From assembly GCA_963811885.1 (NCBI GenBank), contig CAWETB010000015.1, forward strand, positions 1,364,001-1,428,000: a stretch of DNA of 64,000 nucleotides. The letters are read 5' to 3'. The notes under the pieces were generated by a model that searched no databases, was not told the origin of the DNA, and saw only the letters and a list, made by a program, of their open reading frames with translations. Origin of the DNA: Gaiellasilicea sp963811885 (GTDB lineage Bacteria; Actinomycetota; Thermoleophilia; Gaiellales; Gaiellaceae). Shown one piece after another: positions 17,833-25,321 of the stretch (its first letter is position 1; every line of letters begins with the position of its first letter). Position numbers and translations under genes: made by a program.

Positions 17833-18413
17833 GCGCCCGGGAAGCGCTCGGCGAGGAGCTTCACGAGCAGCGCGGCCGGCAGGCCGACGACGTTCAGGTA
17901 GTCACCCTCGATCCGCTCGACGAGGGCGGCGCCGCGGCCCTGGATCGCATAGCCGCCCGCCCGTCCCTCCCACTCGCCGTGCGCGAGGTGGTGCGCGAGC
18001 TCCCGCGGCGTCAGCTCGCGGAAGGCGACGCTCGTCACCTCGTGCTCGACGACCTCCCACGCCGGCGTCAGCAGGCAGAGACCGGAGACGACCAGGTGCG
18101 TCTTCCCCGACAGACGCTCCAGCATCCCCGCCGCCTCGGCGGCGTTCGCCGGCTTGCCGAGGATCGCGCCGTCGATCGCGACGGCGGTGTCGACGCCCAG
18201 CACCGGCCGATGCGGGCCTCCGAGGTGTGCGACGGAGCGGGCCTTGCCGCGCGCGTGCTCCCGGACGAGGTCGTAGACGTCGGCGCCCGGCGGGTCGTGC
18301 TCCTCGTAGTCCGGCGCGACGACGTCGAACGGGAGGTCGAGCTGCTCCAGGATCACGCGGCGCTGCGGGCTCGTCGACGCGAGCAGGATCGGGTCGACGA
18401 CGTGCGAGCTCAC
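17817..18413 (-). CDS. maf: Maf-like nucleotide pyrophosphatase
   Basis: A 198-residue house-cleaning pyrophosphatase that removes modified or non-canonical nucleoside triphosphates. It has the family signature LLASTSPQRR near the N terminus, VLGVDTAVAIDG with the catalytic Asp, and YAIQGRGAALVERIEGDYLNV in two blocks near the C terminus. The GTG start at 18413 overlaps the methyltransferase stop as GTGA, so the two are translationally coupled. Confidence 0.9.
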   Translation of the reverse strand: MSSHVVDPILLASTSPQRRVILEQLDLPFDVVAPDYEEHDPPGADVYDLVREHARGKARSVAHLGGPHRPVLGVDTAVAIDGAILGKPANAAEAAGMLERLSGKTHLVVSGLCLLTPAWEVVEHEVTSVAFRELTPRELAHHLAHGEWEGRAGGYAIQGRGAALVERIEGDYLNVVGLPAALLVKLLAERFPGAYGLG

Positions 18414-19174
18414 CGCTTCCGCGCCCTCCAGATCTCCTCCCACGGCCAGCGCTTCCCCCACTCCGGATCGGAGTGGTAGTACTCGGCCTTCTCGGCGTCC
18501 GCGGGCGCGTACAGCTCCTTGATCTCGAGGACGTCGAAGCCGGTCTCTCGCAGGAGCGCGAAGAGCTCGCCGAGCGGCAGGTGGAACTCGGTCGTCCCGT
18601 CGTCCTCCCAGTCGAGCCGGTTCAGCCCGCGCTGCGGCCGCTGCAGCGTCTCGTGCCAGCCGTCGAGCGCCGCGCAGAGCATCGAGAGCGTCGAGTTGCG
18701 CAGGAAGACGAGCTCGCCGCCCGGCCTGAGCAGCCGCGCCGCCTCCGGGATCCAGCGGTAGGGGTCGCACCAGATCGAGGCGCCGTACTCCGAGAGCGCC
18801 ACGTCGAACGATGCATCCGGCAGCGGCACGTCCTCCGCGTTCGCCTCGAGCAGCGGGAACTCGATCCCCGTCTCCCCCTGGAGGCGCCGCGCCGTGTCGA
18901 GCTGTGCGGGCGTGACGTCGACGCCGACCGGCCGCGCACCGCGGCGAGCCAGCCAGGCGGAGAAGTAGGCGGTGCCGCACCCGAGCTCGACGACGTCCTT
19001 CCCGGCGACGTCGGGCAGCGCGTTCAGCTCGGCCTCGGGTACTCCCCACAGACCCCACGTGATCTCCTCCGCCTGCCAGGCTCGGAGGCCGTGGTCGTGC
19101 GAGTACTCCGCGTTGGTCGTCGTCCAGCGCGCCCGGTTGCGGACGGCGTACTCGGGCAGCTCAGACGAGCTCAT
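18410..19174 (-). CDS. Class I SAM-dependent methyltransferase
   Basis: A 254-residue enzyme. VVELGCGTAYFSAWLA is motif I for S-adenosylmethionine, GVDVTPAQLDTA gives the acidic residue that binds the ribose, and DVALSEYGASIW is the post-II region. The substrate cannot be deduced. I use the ATG at 19174, inside the end of ndk (14-base overlap); a TTG nine bases upstream is possible. It sits between ndk and maf in the valS-folC operon tail. Confidence 0.82.
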   Translation of the reverse strand: MSSSELPEYAVRNRARWTTTNAEYSHDHGLRAWQAEEITWGLWGVPEAELNALPDVAGKDVVELGCGTAYFSAWLARRGARPVGVDVTPAQLDTARRLQGETGIEFPLLEANAEDVPLPDASFDVALSEYGASIWCDPYRWIPEAARLLRPGGELVFLRNSTLSMLCAALDGWHETLQRPQRGLNRLDWEDDGTTEFHLPLGELFALLRETGFDVLEIKELYAPADAEKAEYYHSDPEWGKRWPWEEIWRARKR

Positions 19175-19580
19175 CTGCGGCAAACCAGAGCGAGATCTCG
19201 CGCTCGGCCGACTCGGGTGAGTCGGAGCCGTGGATGAGGTTGTTCGGCATCGACGTGGCGTAGTCGCCGCGGATCGTGCCGGGGTCGGCGTCGGCGGGGT
19301 TCGTCGCGCCGATCGTCTTCCGCATCGTCGCGATCGCGCCCTCGCCCTCGACGACGAGCGCCCAGGTCGGCGCTGAGGTGATGAAGGTGACGAGCTCGCC
19401 GAAGAACGGCTTCTCGCTGTGCTCGGCGTAGTGCTCCTTGCCGAGCTCCTCGCTGACCCGGAGCAGCTTGCCGCCGACGACGGTGAAGCCGCGCCGCTCG
19501 ATCCGGGCGAGGAGCTCGCCCGAGAGCGCGCGCTCGGTCGCGTCCGGCTTGATCAGGATCAGGGTGCGCTCGACGGCCAT
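19161..19580 (-). CDS. ndk: Nucleoside diphosphate kinase
   Basis: A 139-residue enzyme transferring the gamma-phosphate of ATP to nucleoside diphosphates. It begins ERTLILIKPDATER and contains NLIHGSDSPESAEREI with the phosphorylated His, plus the conserved Arg and Asn residues of the family. It follows the zinc-ribbon membrane gene after about 160 bases that hold a GC-rich palindrome but no gene I can support. Confidence 0.95.
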   Translation of the reverse strand: MAVERTLILIKPDATERALSGELLARIERRGFTVVGGKLLRVSEELGKEHYAEHSEKPFFGELVTFITSAPTWALVVEGEGAIATMRKTIGATNPADADPGTIRGDYATSMPNNLIHGSDSPESAEREISLWFAADELV

Positions 19581-19741
19581 CGGGCCGCGATGTTACTAGC
19601 GGTCACGGGCGCGTCGCTCGTGGTACGTAAGCCGGTGGAACAGTACGGAGGTACGGGCCGCCGGCTGGAGTGCCACGAGCGGCGCGAGGCTGCGCCGGAG
19701 GCCGGCTCCGCCGGCCGGGAGGCGTGGCCGGCGCGTGGCCG

Positions 19742-20298
19742 CTACTCGTCGCCCGCTGCTCGTTTTCGGGGAGCCGTCCAGGAGTCGGCGATCGTGTCCT
19801 CGATCCCCGGCAGCGAGGGGTGACGACCGGCGTCGCGCAGTGAGGGCAGATCTGCCAGAGCGCCTCGAGCGGGGCGTTGCACTTCACACACGCCTGCTTC
19901 AGCCGGGTCGTGCAGACCGGGCAGACGAGGAAGGTCGACTCGACGGCCGCGCGGCAGACCGGGCAGTGCAGGTCGCGCACCGCGAGCCGGTCCTCCATCG
20001 CCCGGATCTCGAGCTCGCGCTCGCGCACGTCCTCGATGTACTCGGGCGGCCGGAAGAAGAGGTAGATGATCGGGCCGACGAACGGCGGCACGAGGCCGAG
20101 CACCGTCGCCATCGCCACGAGCCACGGATCCTCGATCCGCCGGCGTGCGTCCTTGTAGACCCAGTACGCCGTCGCGAGCCAGAAGACGGCGACGAAGAAG
20201 ACGGTCAGATTGCGGGTCACCGTCCACGTGCCGGAGTCGAAGAAGTCCTTGACTCCTCCGAGCAGATCGTCGTTGGTGGTGGTGGCGGAGAGGATCAC
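19742..20298 (-). CDS. Membrane protein with double zinc ribbon (one frameshift)
   Basis: About 185 residues. Two membrane helices lie near the N terminus (VFFVAVFWLATAYWVYKDA and ATVLGLVPPFVGPIIYLFF), followed by a charged helix and two zinc ribbons (CPVC..CPVC and CVKC..CPHC). After ATPVVTP the frame changes at about 19820, in a run of C bases. The corrected C terminus is SLPGIEDTIADSWTAPRKR, ending at 19742. Without correction the frame would run to 19603 with Arg/Pro-rich sequence of no family character. The GTG start overlaps the preceding small membrane protein as GTGA. The family is common in actinobacteria; role unknown. Confidence 0.65.
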
Positions 20299-20408
20299 AG
20301 CAACAGTCTTCCCACGAGATAGCCGATTCCGAACGCGGAGCCGATGATGAAGACGAGCACCGCGAGCGCGAACGCCAACACGGTGATTCGTTCGCGCATC
20401 TTCGTCAT
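20295..20408 (-). CDS. 37-residue single-pass membrane protein
   Basis: Begins MTKMRERITVLAFALAVLVF and is essentially one transmembrane helix with a basic N terminus (inside). Its ATG is one base after the folC stop, and its TGA overlaps the GTG of the zinc-ribbon gene, so it is locked into the operon by coupling on both sides. Function unknown; such tiny coupled helices are often missed in annotation. Confidence 0.6.
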   Translation of the reverse strand: MTKMRERITVLAFALAVLVFIIGSAFGIGYLVGRLLL

Positions 20409-20409
20409 A

Positions 20410-21456
20410 TCACGCCTCGTTCCTCGCCAAAGCCGCAAGAAGGTACAGCGAGCCGGTGACGAGGACGGGCGGGTGCTCGCGCCCACGGGCGAGCGCAGCG
20501 GCGGGATCGGGCTCGATCTCGACCTCGGGAAAGTGGTGCGAGGCGAGGTGCGCGAGCTCGGCGGCCGGGAGCGCGCGGGCGTTGGGCGACTGCGTCGCGA
20601 CGAAGCGGCGCCCCTTGGTCGCAAGCGTCGAGAGCATCGCGCGCGCGTCCTTGTCGCGGAGGATCGACGCGACGACGGTGTAGTCGTCCCGGTCGAGCCG
20701 GGCGACGAGCCAGCGGACGCCGTCGGCGTTGTGGGCGCCGTCCCAGACCTCGTCGCCGCGCCGCTCGAGCCGGCCGGGGAGGGCGACGTCGACCTCGTGC
20801 TCGATGCTGCGGCCCAGGAAGGCGGCGGCCGCCTCACGGGCGCCGCCGACGACGACGTTCGAGCCGGCGAGGAGGGCGAACTCCCCCTCGGGCAGCACGG
20901 CGATCGTCCCCTCCTGGACGACGGCGAGCTTCTCCGCCGCGATCTCCTCCCGGGTCTCGCCGAGCACGTCGGTGTGCTCGAGCCCGACGTTGGTGAGCAG
21001 GACGACGTGCGAGCGGAGCACGTTGGTGGCGTCGAGGCGCCCACCGAGCCCCGCCTCGACGACCGCGACGTCGACGTCGCGCCGCGCGAACTCCGCGAAC
21101 GCGGCCGCGCAGAGCGTCTCGAACTGCGTCGCCTCCTGCGCCTCGGCCTCGGGCCGGACGCGCCCGATCGCCGCCTCGAAGTCGACCTCCTCGCCGTCGA
21201 CGGTGATCCGCTCGGCCCAGGAGCGGACGTGCGGCGAGACCGTCGCCCCGACCGACAGCCCCTCGGCGAGCAGGAGCGCCTCGATCGTCCGGGTCGCCGT
21301 CGACTTGCCGTTCGTGCCGACGACGTGGATCGCCGGGTACGCGAGCTGCGGGTCGCCGAGCGCGGCCAGCAGCGTCCGCATCCTCCCGAGGCCGAACTCC
21401 TTCGGCCACGGGCTGAGGGATGCGAGCCAGGCGGTGTGCTCAGCCTGAGAGGGCAT
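20410..21456 (-). CDS. folC: Folylpolyglutamate/dihydrofolate synthase FolC
   Basis: A 348-residue Mur-ligase-family enzyme that adds glutamate to folates. The ATP-binding loop is HVVGTNGKSTATRTIEALL, followed by TVSPHVRSWAERI, and VVEAGLGGRLDATNV (conserved Glu and Gly). DGAHNADGVRWL is the third Mur-type motif. The protein is somewhat short for the family (about 420). I use the ATG at 21456, which overlaps the valS end by 17 bases. The valS-folC pairing is common in bacteria. Confidence 0.92.
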   Translation of the reverse strand: MPSQAEHTAWLASLSPWPKEFGLGRMRTLLAALGDPQLAYPAIHVVGTNGKSTATRTIEALLLAEGLSVGATVSPHVRSWAERITVDGEEVDFEAAIGRVRPEAEAQEATQFETLCAAAFAEFARRDVDVAVVEAGLGGRLDATNVLRSHVVLLTNVGLEHTDVLGETREEIAAEKLAVVQEGTIAVLPEGEFALLAGSNVVVGGAREAAAAFLGRSIEHEVDVALPGRLERRGDEVWDGAHNADGVRWLVARLDRDDYTVVASILRDKDARAMLSTLATKGRRFVATQSPNARALPAAELAHLASHHFPEVEIEPDPAAALARGREHPPVLVTGSLYLLAALARNEA

Positions 21457-23845
21457 CGAGCTCGCGCCGGTAGCGGGCGAGCTTCTCGCGCTCGGCCTCG
21501 ACCACCTCGGGCTTCGCGTTCGTGACGAACTTCTCGTTCGCGAGCATCCGCTCGCCTCGTTCGACCTCGCCGCGGAGGCGCTCGATCTCCGCGGCCGCAT
21601 TCCCGTTCACCTTCGCCCGCTCCGGCCGGACGACCGCGTCGAAGATCCGCTTCTCGTCGCCGTCCAACTCGACGACGACGCCGCTGCGGCGGAACATCGC
21701 GGCCGCCTCCTGCACGGGCTGGAGGGCGTCGGCGTCGGCCGCGTAGACGCCGTCCGGCTCGGGCCAGGGCGAGACGATCAGCCGCGTCTCGTGGAACTGC
21801 GACCAGATCTCCTCGGTCACGTGCGGCATCACCGGGTGCAGGAGCGAGAGCAGGCGCTCGAGCGCGGCGAGCGCGGTCGCCGCCGCGTCCTCGTCGCCCT
21901 CGCGCAGGCGCGGCTTGATCGCCTCGGCGTACCAGTCGCAGAAGTCGTCGAACGTGAGCCGGTAGAGCGACTGCACCGAGTGCGAGAAGTCGAACGCGGC
22001 CCACGCCTGCTCGAGCTCGGCCCGCGTCGCGTCGAGCCGCGCCAGGATCCAGCGCTCCTCGACCTCGCGCGGACGGGCCTCCGGCTCGACCCGGTCCTGG
22101 AGCAGCAGCCGCGAGACGTTCCAGAGCTTGTTCGCGAGCTTCCGCCCTTCCTCGAGCGGGCCTTCGGTGAAGCGGACGTCCTGCGTCGAGGACATCTTCA
22201 GCAGGCCGTACCGCGTCGCGTCGGCGCCGTGCTTCGCGATCAGGTCGAGCGGGTCGATGCCCGTGCCGAGGCTCTTCGACATCCGCCGGCCGTCGGCGGC
22301 CAGGATCGTCGAGTGGACGATCACGTCGTGGAAGGGGATGTCGCCCATCACCTCGAGCCCCGTCCAGATCATCCTGTTCTCCCAGAGGCGGATGATCTCG
22401 CGCGCGGTCGAGTTGACGTCGCCCGGGTAGTAGCGCTCGAGCTCGGGCGTCCGCTCCGGCCAGCCGAGCGTGGCGTACGGCCAGAGCGCGGACGAGAACC
22501 ACGTGTCGAGCACGTCGGGGTCGCGCTCGAGCTCGGCCGACCCGCACTCGGCGCACGCGTCCGGCGGCGGCCACGCGCAGGTGACGTGGCCGTCCGGGCA
22601 GTACCAGAGCGGCTGCTGGTGGCCCCACCAGAGCTGCCGCGAGATGTTCCAGTCCGGGATCTCCTCGAGCGAGCGGATCGCGAACTGGTGCTGCGACTCC
22701 GGGTGGAAGCGGACGCGGCGCTCCTGGAGCGCTGCGAGCGCCGGCTTGCGCGGCTCCTCCATCGCGACCCACCACTGCAGCGAGACGAGCGGCTCGATCC
22801 GCGTGTGGCAGCGCTCGCAGGTGCCGACCGCGTGCCGGTAGTGCTCGCGCTGCTCGAGCCGGTCGTGCTCCTTCAGCCAGGCGAGGATCGCCTCGTCGGC
22901 CTCCTGCTGCGTCTTCCCGGCGAGGTCGCCGGCGTTCTCGTTCATCCGCCCGTCGGGGCCGATCACGGTGAGGATCGGAAGGCTGTGGTCGCGGCCGATC
23001 TCGAAGTCGGTCGGGTCGTGGCCGGGCGTGATCTTCAGCGCGCCGGTGCCGAACTCGGGCTCGACGCGCGCGTCCGCGACCACCGGCACCGCCCGCTCGA
23101 CGTACGGGACGAGCACCTCCTTGCCGACCGCGTCGCGGTAGCGCTCGTCGTCCGGGTGCACGGCGACGGCGACGTCGGCCAGGATCGTCGCCGGCCGCAC
23201 CGTCGCGATCGTGATGTGCCCCGAGCCGTCCGCGAACGGATAGCGCGCGTAGGTGAGCGTGTCGTCCATGTCGACGTGCTCGACCTCGAGGTCCGAGATC
23301 GCCGTCTCGTGGAAGGGGCACCAGTTGACGATCCGCTCGGCGCGGTAGATCCAGCCGCGGTCCCAGAGGTGGACGAAGAAGCGCATCACGGCCTCGACGT
23401 AGGCGTCGTCCATCGTGAAGCGCTCGCGGCTGTAGTCGAGCGAGGCGCCGAGGCTGCGGAACTGGCCCATGATCATGCGGCCGGTCTCCTCGAGGTGGCG
23501 CCAGACGCGCTCGACGAACGCCTCGCGGCCGAGCTCCTTGCGCGACGTGCCCTCGGTCGCGAGCTGCTTCTCGACGACGTTCTGGGTCGAGATCCCGGCG
23601 TGGTCGTAGCCCGGCTGCCAGAGCGTGTCGAAGCCCCGCATCCGGTGCCAGCGGATCAGGACGTCCTGCAGCGAGCCGTTGAGGGCGTGGCCCATGTGCA
23701 GCGCGCCGGTGACGTTCGGCGGCGGCACGCAGATGACGAACGTCTCGTCTCCGCGCGCGCCGGCGCCGGCCCGGTAGAGGCCCTCGGCCTCCCAGGTCTG
23801 CTGCCAGCGTTCCTCGACGCCTTCCGGCCTGTACAGCGGCTCCAT
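21440..23845 (-). CDS. valS: Valyl-tRNA synthetase
   Basis: An 801-residue class I aminoacyl-tRNA synthetase. It shows the HIGH-type motif in VTGALHMGHALNGS near residue 48, the editing (CP1) domain in the middle, the KMSKS-type motif in RRMSKSLGTGIDP near residue 480, an anticodon-binding domain and a C-terminal coiled coil. It starts with ATG at 23845. TACAAT at 23852-23857 (minus strand) is six bases before the ATG, a nearly perfect -10 box for a leaderless mRNA. Confidence 0.96.
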   Translation of the reverse strand: MEPLYRPEGVEERWQQTWEAEGLYRAGAGARGDETFVICVPPPNVTGALHMGHALNGSLQDVLIRWHRMRGFDTLWQPGYDHAGISTQNVVEKQLATEGTSRKELGREAFVERVWRHLEETGRMIMGQFRSLGASLDYSRERFTMDDAYVEAVMRFFVHLWDRGWIYRAERIVNWCPFHETAISDLEVEHVDMDDTLTYARYPFADGSGHITIATVRPATILADVAVAVHPDDERYRDAVGKEVLVPYVERAVPVVADARVEPEFGTGALKITPGHDPTDFEIGRDHSLPILTVIGPDGRMNENAGDLAGKTQQEADEAILAWLKEHDRLEQREHYRHAVGTCERCHTRIEPLVSLQWWVAMEEPRKPALAALQERRVRFHPESQHQFAIRSLEEIPDWNISRQLWWGHQQPLWYCPDGHVTCAWPPPDACAECGSAELERDPDVLDTWFSSALWPYATLGWPERTPELERYYPGDVNSTAREIIRLWENRMIWTGLEVMGDIPFHDVIVHSTILAADGRRMSKSLGTGIDPLDLIAKHGADATRYGLLKMSSTQDVRFTEGPLEEGRKLANKLWNVSRLLLQDRVEPEARPREVEERWILARLDATRAELEQAWAAFDFSHSVQSLYRLTFDDFCDWYAEAIKPRLREGDEDAAATALAALERLLSLLHPVMPHVTEEIWSQFHETRLIVSPWPEPDGVYAADADALQPVQEAAAMFRRSGVVVELDGDEKRIFDAVVRPERAKVNGNAAAEIERLRGEVERGERMLANEKFVTNAKPEVVEAEREKLARYRRELDALSG

Positions 23846-23851
23846 CGAGCC

Positions 23852-23857
23852 ATTGTA
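23852..23857 (-). promoter_or_regulatory. Leaderless -10 box for valS
   Basis: TACAAT on the minus strand, six bases before the valS ATG, with no ribosome binding site between. It is the closest match in the window to the TANNNT consensus and defines the spacing seen at other likely leaderless starts. Confidence 0.6.
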
Positions 23858-23876
23858 GGAGCCGGTCAGCGCGGCG

Positions 23877-24395
23877 TCAGGCGGCGATCGGCTCCTTCTT
23901 CTCCTTGCGTGCCGCGGCCTGGATCAGCCAGCTCGAGGACGCGTGCGCGAAGAGCGTCCCGTCATCGTCGAGCAGCTTTGCCTCGGCGGTGGCGACGCGC
24001 GAGCCGGGATGGACGATGCTCCCCTCCGCCCGCAGCACGCCCGAGGCGAGCGTCACCGGGCGGACGAAGCTCGTCTTCAGCTCGATCGTGACCGGCGCGG
24101 AGCCGGCGTCGAGCGTCGAGTGGATGGCGCAGCCCATGACCGTGTCGAGCACCGTCGTGACGATGCCGCCGTGCACGGCGCCGAGCGTGTTGTAGTGCTC
24201 CTCGCGCGGCTCGTAGGCGAAGACGACGTAGCCGGGAGTGACGAAGATCGGGTGGAAGCCGACGAGGTCGGCGACCGGCGGCGGGGGCAGCAGGCCGTTG
24301 CCGATCCGGTGGAGGGCCTCGAGCCCGGTGAGGCCGTCCGCCTGGCGGGCCGCGTCGACGGGGTCGTGCCAGCTGATCGTGCGCGTGCGGGACAT
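23877..24395 (-). CDS. PaaI-family hotdog thioesterase (copy 1)
   Basis: A 172-residue hotdog-fold acyl-CoA thioesterase. The family signature YNTLGAVHGGIVTTVLDTVMGCA lies in two parts near residues 85-107, with the catalytic Gly/Asp region, followed by IELKTSFVRPVT. I use the ATG at 24395, preceded by GGGGAG. It is similar to the second thioesterase at 26996-27463. It diverges from the HxlR gene and its promoter overlaps a palindrome, so control by HxlR is likely. Confidence 0.85.
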   Translation of the reverse strand: MSRTRTISWHDPVDAARQADGLTGLEALHRIGNGLLPPPPVADLVGFHPIFVTPGYVVFAYEPREEHYNTLGAVHGGIVTTVLDTVMGCAIHSTLDAGSAPVTIELKTSFVRPVTLASGVLRAEGSIVHPGSRVATAEAKLLDDDGTLFAHASSSWLIQAAARKEKKEPIAA

Positions 24396-24429
24396 GGGTC
24401 TCTCCCCAGTCGGTTGCTTTTCGCTACCG

Positions 24430-24459
24430 ACTCTAGACGAGTGCGTTTCGAAATGCAAC
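24430..24459 (-). promoter_or_regulatory. Promoter of the thioesterase with an overlapping palindromic operator
   Basis: On the minus strand TTGCAT (24453-24458), a 17-base spacer and TAGAGT (24430-24435) make a good sigma-70-type promoter for the thioesterase. A near-perfect 19-bp palindrome, GTGCGTTTCGAAATGCAAC (24441-24459), covers the -35 box and spacer. AACTAT (24457-24462) is the -10 box for the divergent HxlR gene, six bases before its GTG. Binding of HxlR here would control both directions. Confidence 0.6.
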
Positions 24460-24468
24460 TATGTGCGC

Positions 24469-24924
24469 GTGACACGCGAGGAATGGAGCCGCGCGAACTG
24501 CGCCGTCGGCGAGACGCTGTCGATCATCGGCGAGCGGTGGACGCTGCTCGTCCTCCGCGAGGCGTTCCTCGGCGTCCGCCGCTTCGAGCAGCTGCAGCGG
24601 CACACGGGCATGGCCCGCAACATCCTCAGCGACCGGCTGAACACCCTCGTCGCGCACGGAATCCTGCGGCGTGAGCTCTACCAGGAGCGACCGCAGCGCT
24701 ACGAGTACCGCCTGACCGAGCCCGGCCTCGATCTCTACCCGGTCCTGCTCTCGCTGATGGACTGGGGCGCCCGCCATCTCGACGGCCAGGCGATGACGCT
24801 GACGCACAAGAACTGCGGCGCGACCGTGATGCCGCACCTCGCCTGCCCCGAGTGCGGCGAGCAGGTGGAGGCGCGGGACATGCACGCGGTGCGCACCGAC
24901 GCGGCGCTGCCGAAGTCCGCCTAG
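24469..24924 (+). CDS. HxlR/MarR-type winged-helix regulator
   Basis: A 151-residue regulator. The HxlR domain spans residues 5-105: CAVGETLSIIGERWTLLVLRE with the conserved Trp-Thr, FLGVRRFEQLQRHTGMARNI as the recognition region, and GLDLYPVLLSLMDWGARH. The C terminus has a CPEC zinc-ribbon-like pair (HLACPECGEQV) with another Cys in KNCGA. The GTG at 24469 is six bases after an AACTAT -10 box and lacks a ribosome binding site, so I prefer it over the GTG at 24463. Confidence 0.88.
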   Translation: MTREEWSRANCAVGETLSIIGERWTLLVLREAFLGVRRFEQLQRHTGMARNILSDRLNTLVAHGILRRELYQERPQRYEYRLTEPGLDLYPVLLSLMDWGARHLDGQAMTLTHKNCGATVMPHLACPECGEQVEARDMHAVRTDAALPKSA

Positions 24925-25286
24925 TCGGCCGGCGTCTCCTTCCCGAGGTTGAGGAAGAACGAGGCGAAGACGCCGGCGATCGCCGAGACGAGGAAGAGCG
25001 CGTTCAGCTCGAGCACGATGTCGACGATCCGGCCGGGCGTCGTCACGGGGTTCGGCATCTGGGACGAGACCGTCAGCAGCTGCACCGTCGTGAAGAAGAA
25101 CGCGTCCCAGAGGTTGTGGATCTCGCCGCGGCCGGCGTCGCGCTCGAAGAGCCACATCAGGACGGTGCCGCCCGCGTCGACGATCGCGACGAGGGCGAGC
25201 GCCTCGAGGATGCGGCGCCGCAGCACGTGATGCGCGCGCGGCGGCGTCCGTCGCAGCAGCAGCCGCAGGTGGCGCACCGACTCCAC
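24921..25286 (-). CDS. Two-helix ion channel protein with a non-canonical filter
   Basis: About 121 residues (GTG at 25286, or 25277 preceded by GGTGGAG). It has two membrane helices (EALALVAIVDAGGTVLMWLF and a C-terminal one in ELNALFLVSAIAGVFASFF). Between them lies a pore-loop-like segment FFFTTVQLLTVSSQ. The position of the potassium selectivity filter TVGYG is occupied by TVSSQ, so selectivity may differ. No regulatory domain follows. The frame overlaps the HxlR stop by four bases. Confidence 0.6.
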   Translation of the reverse strand: MESVRHLRLLLRRTPPRAHHVLRRRILEALALVAIVDAGGTVLMWLFERDAGRGEIHNLWDAFFFTTVQLLTVSSQMPNPVTTPGRIVDIVLELNALFLVSAIAGVFASFFLNLGKETPAD

Positions 25287-25321
25287 CAGCCGAGGATCGC
25301 GGCGGCGCCGGACGGCGGCGG

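Noticed and set aside
17817..19058. A 413-residue Maf fusion protein
   Set aside because: The upstream half is a shadow of the methyltransferase; Maf starts at the GTG at 18413 overlapping its stop.
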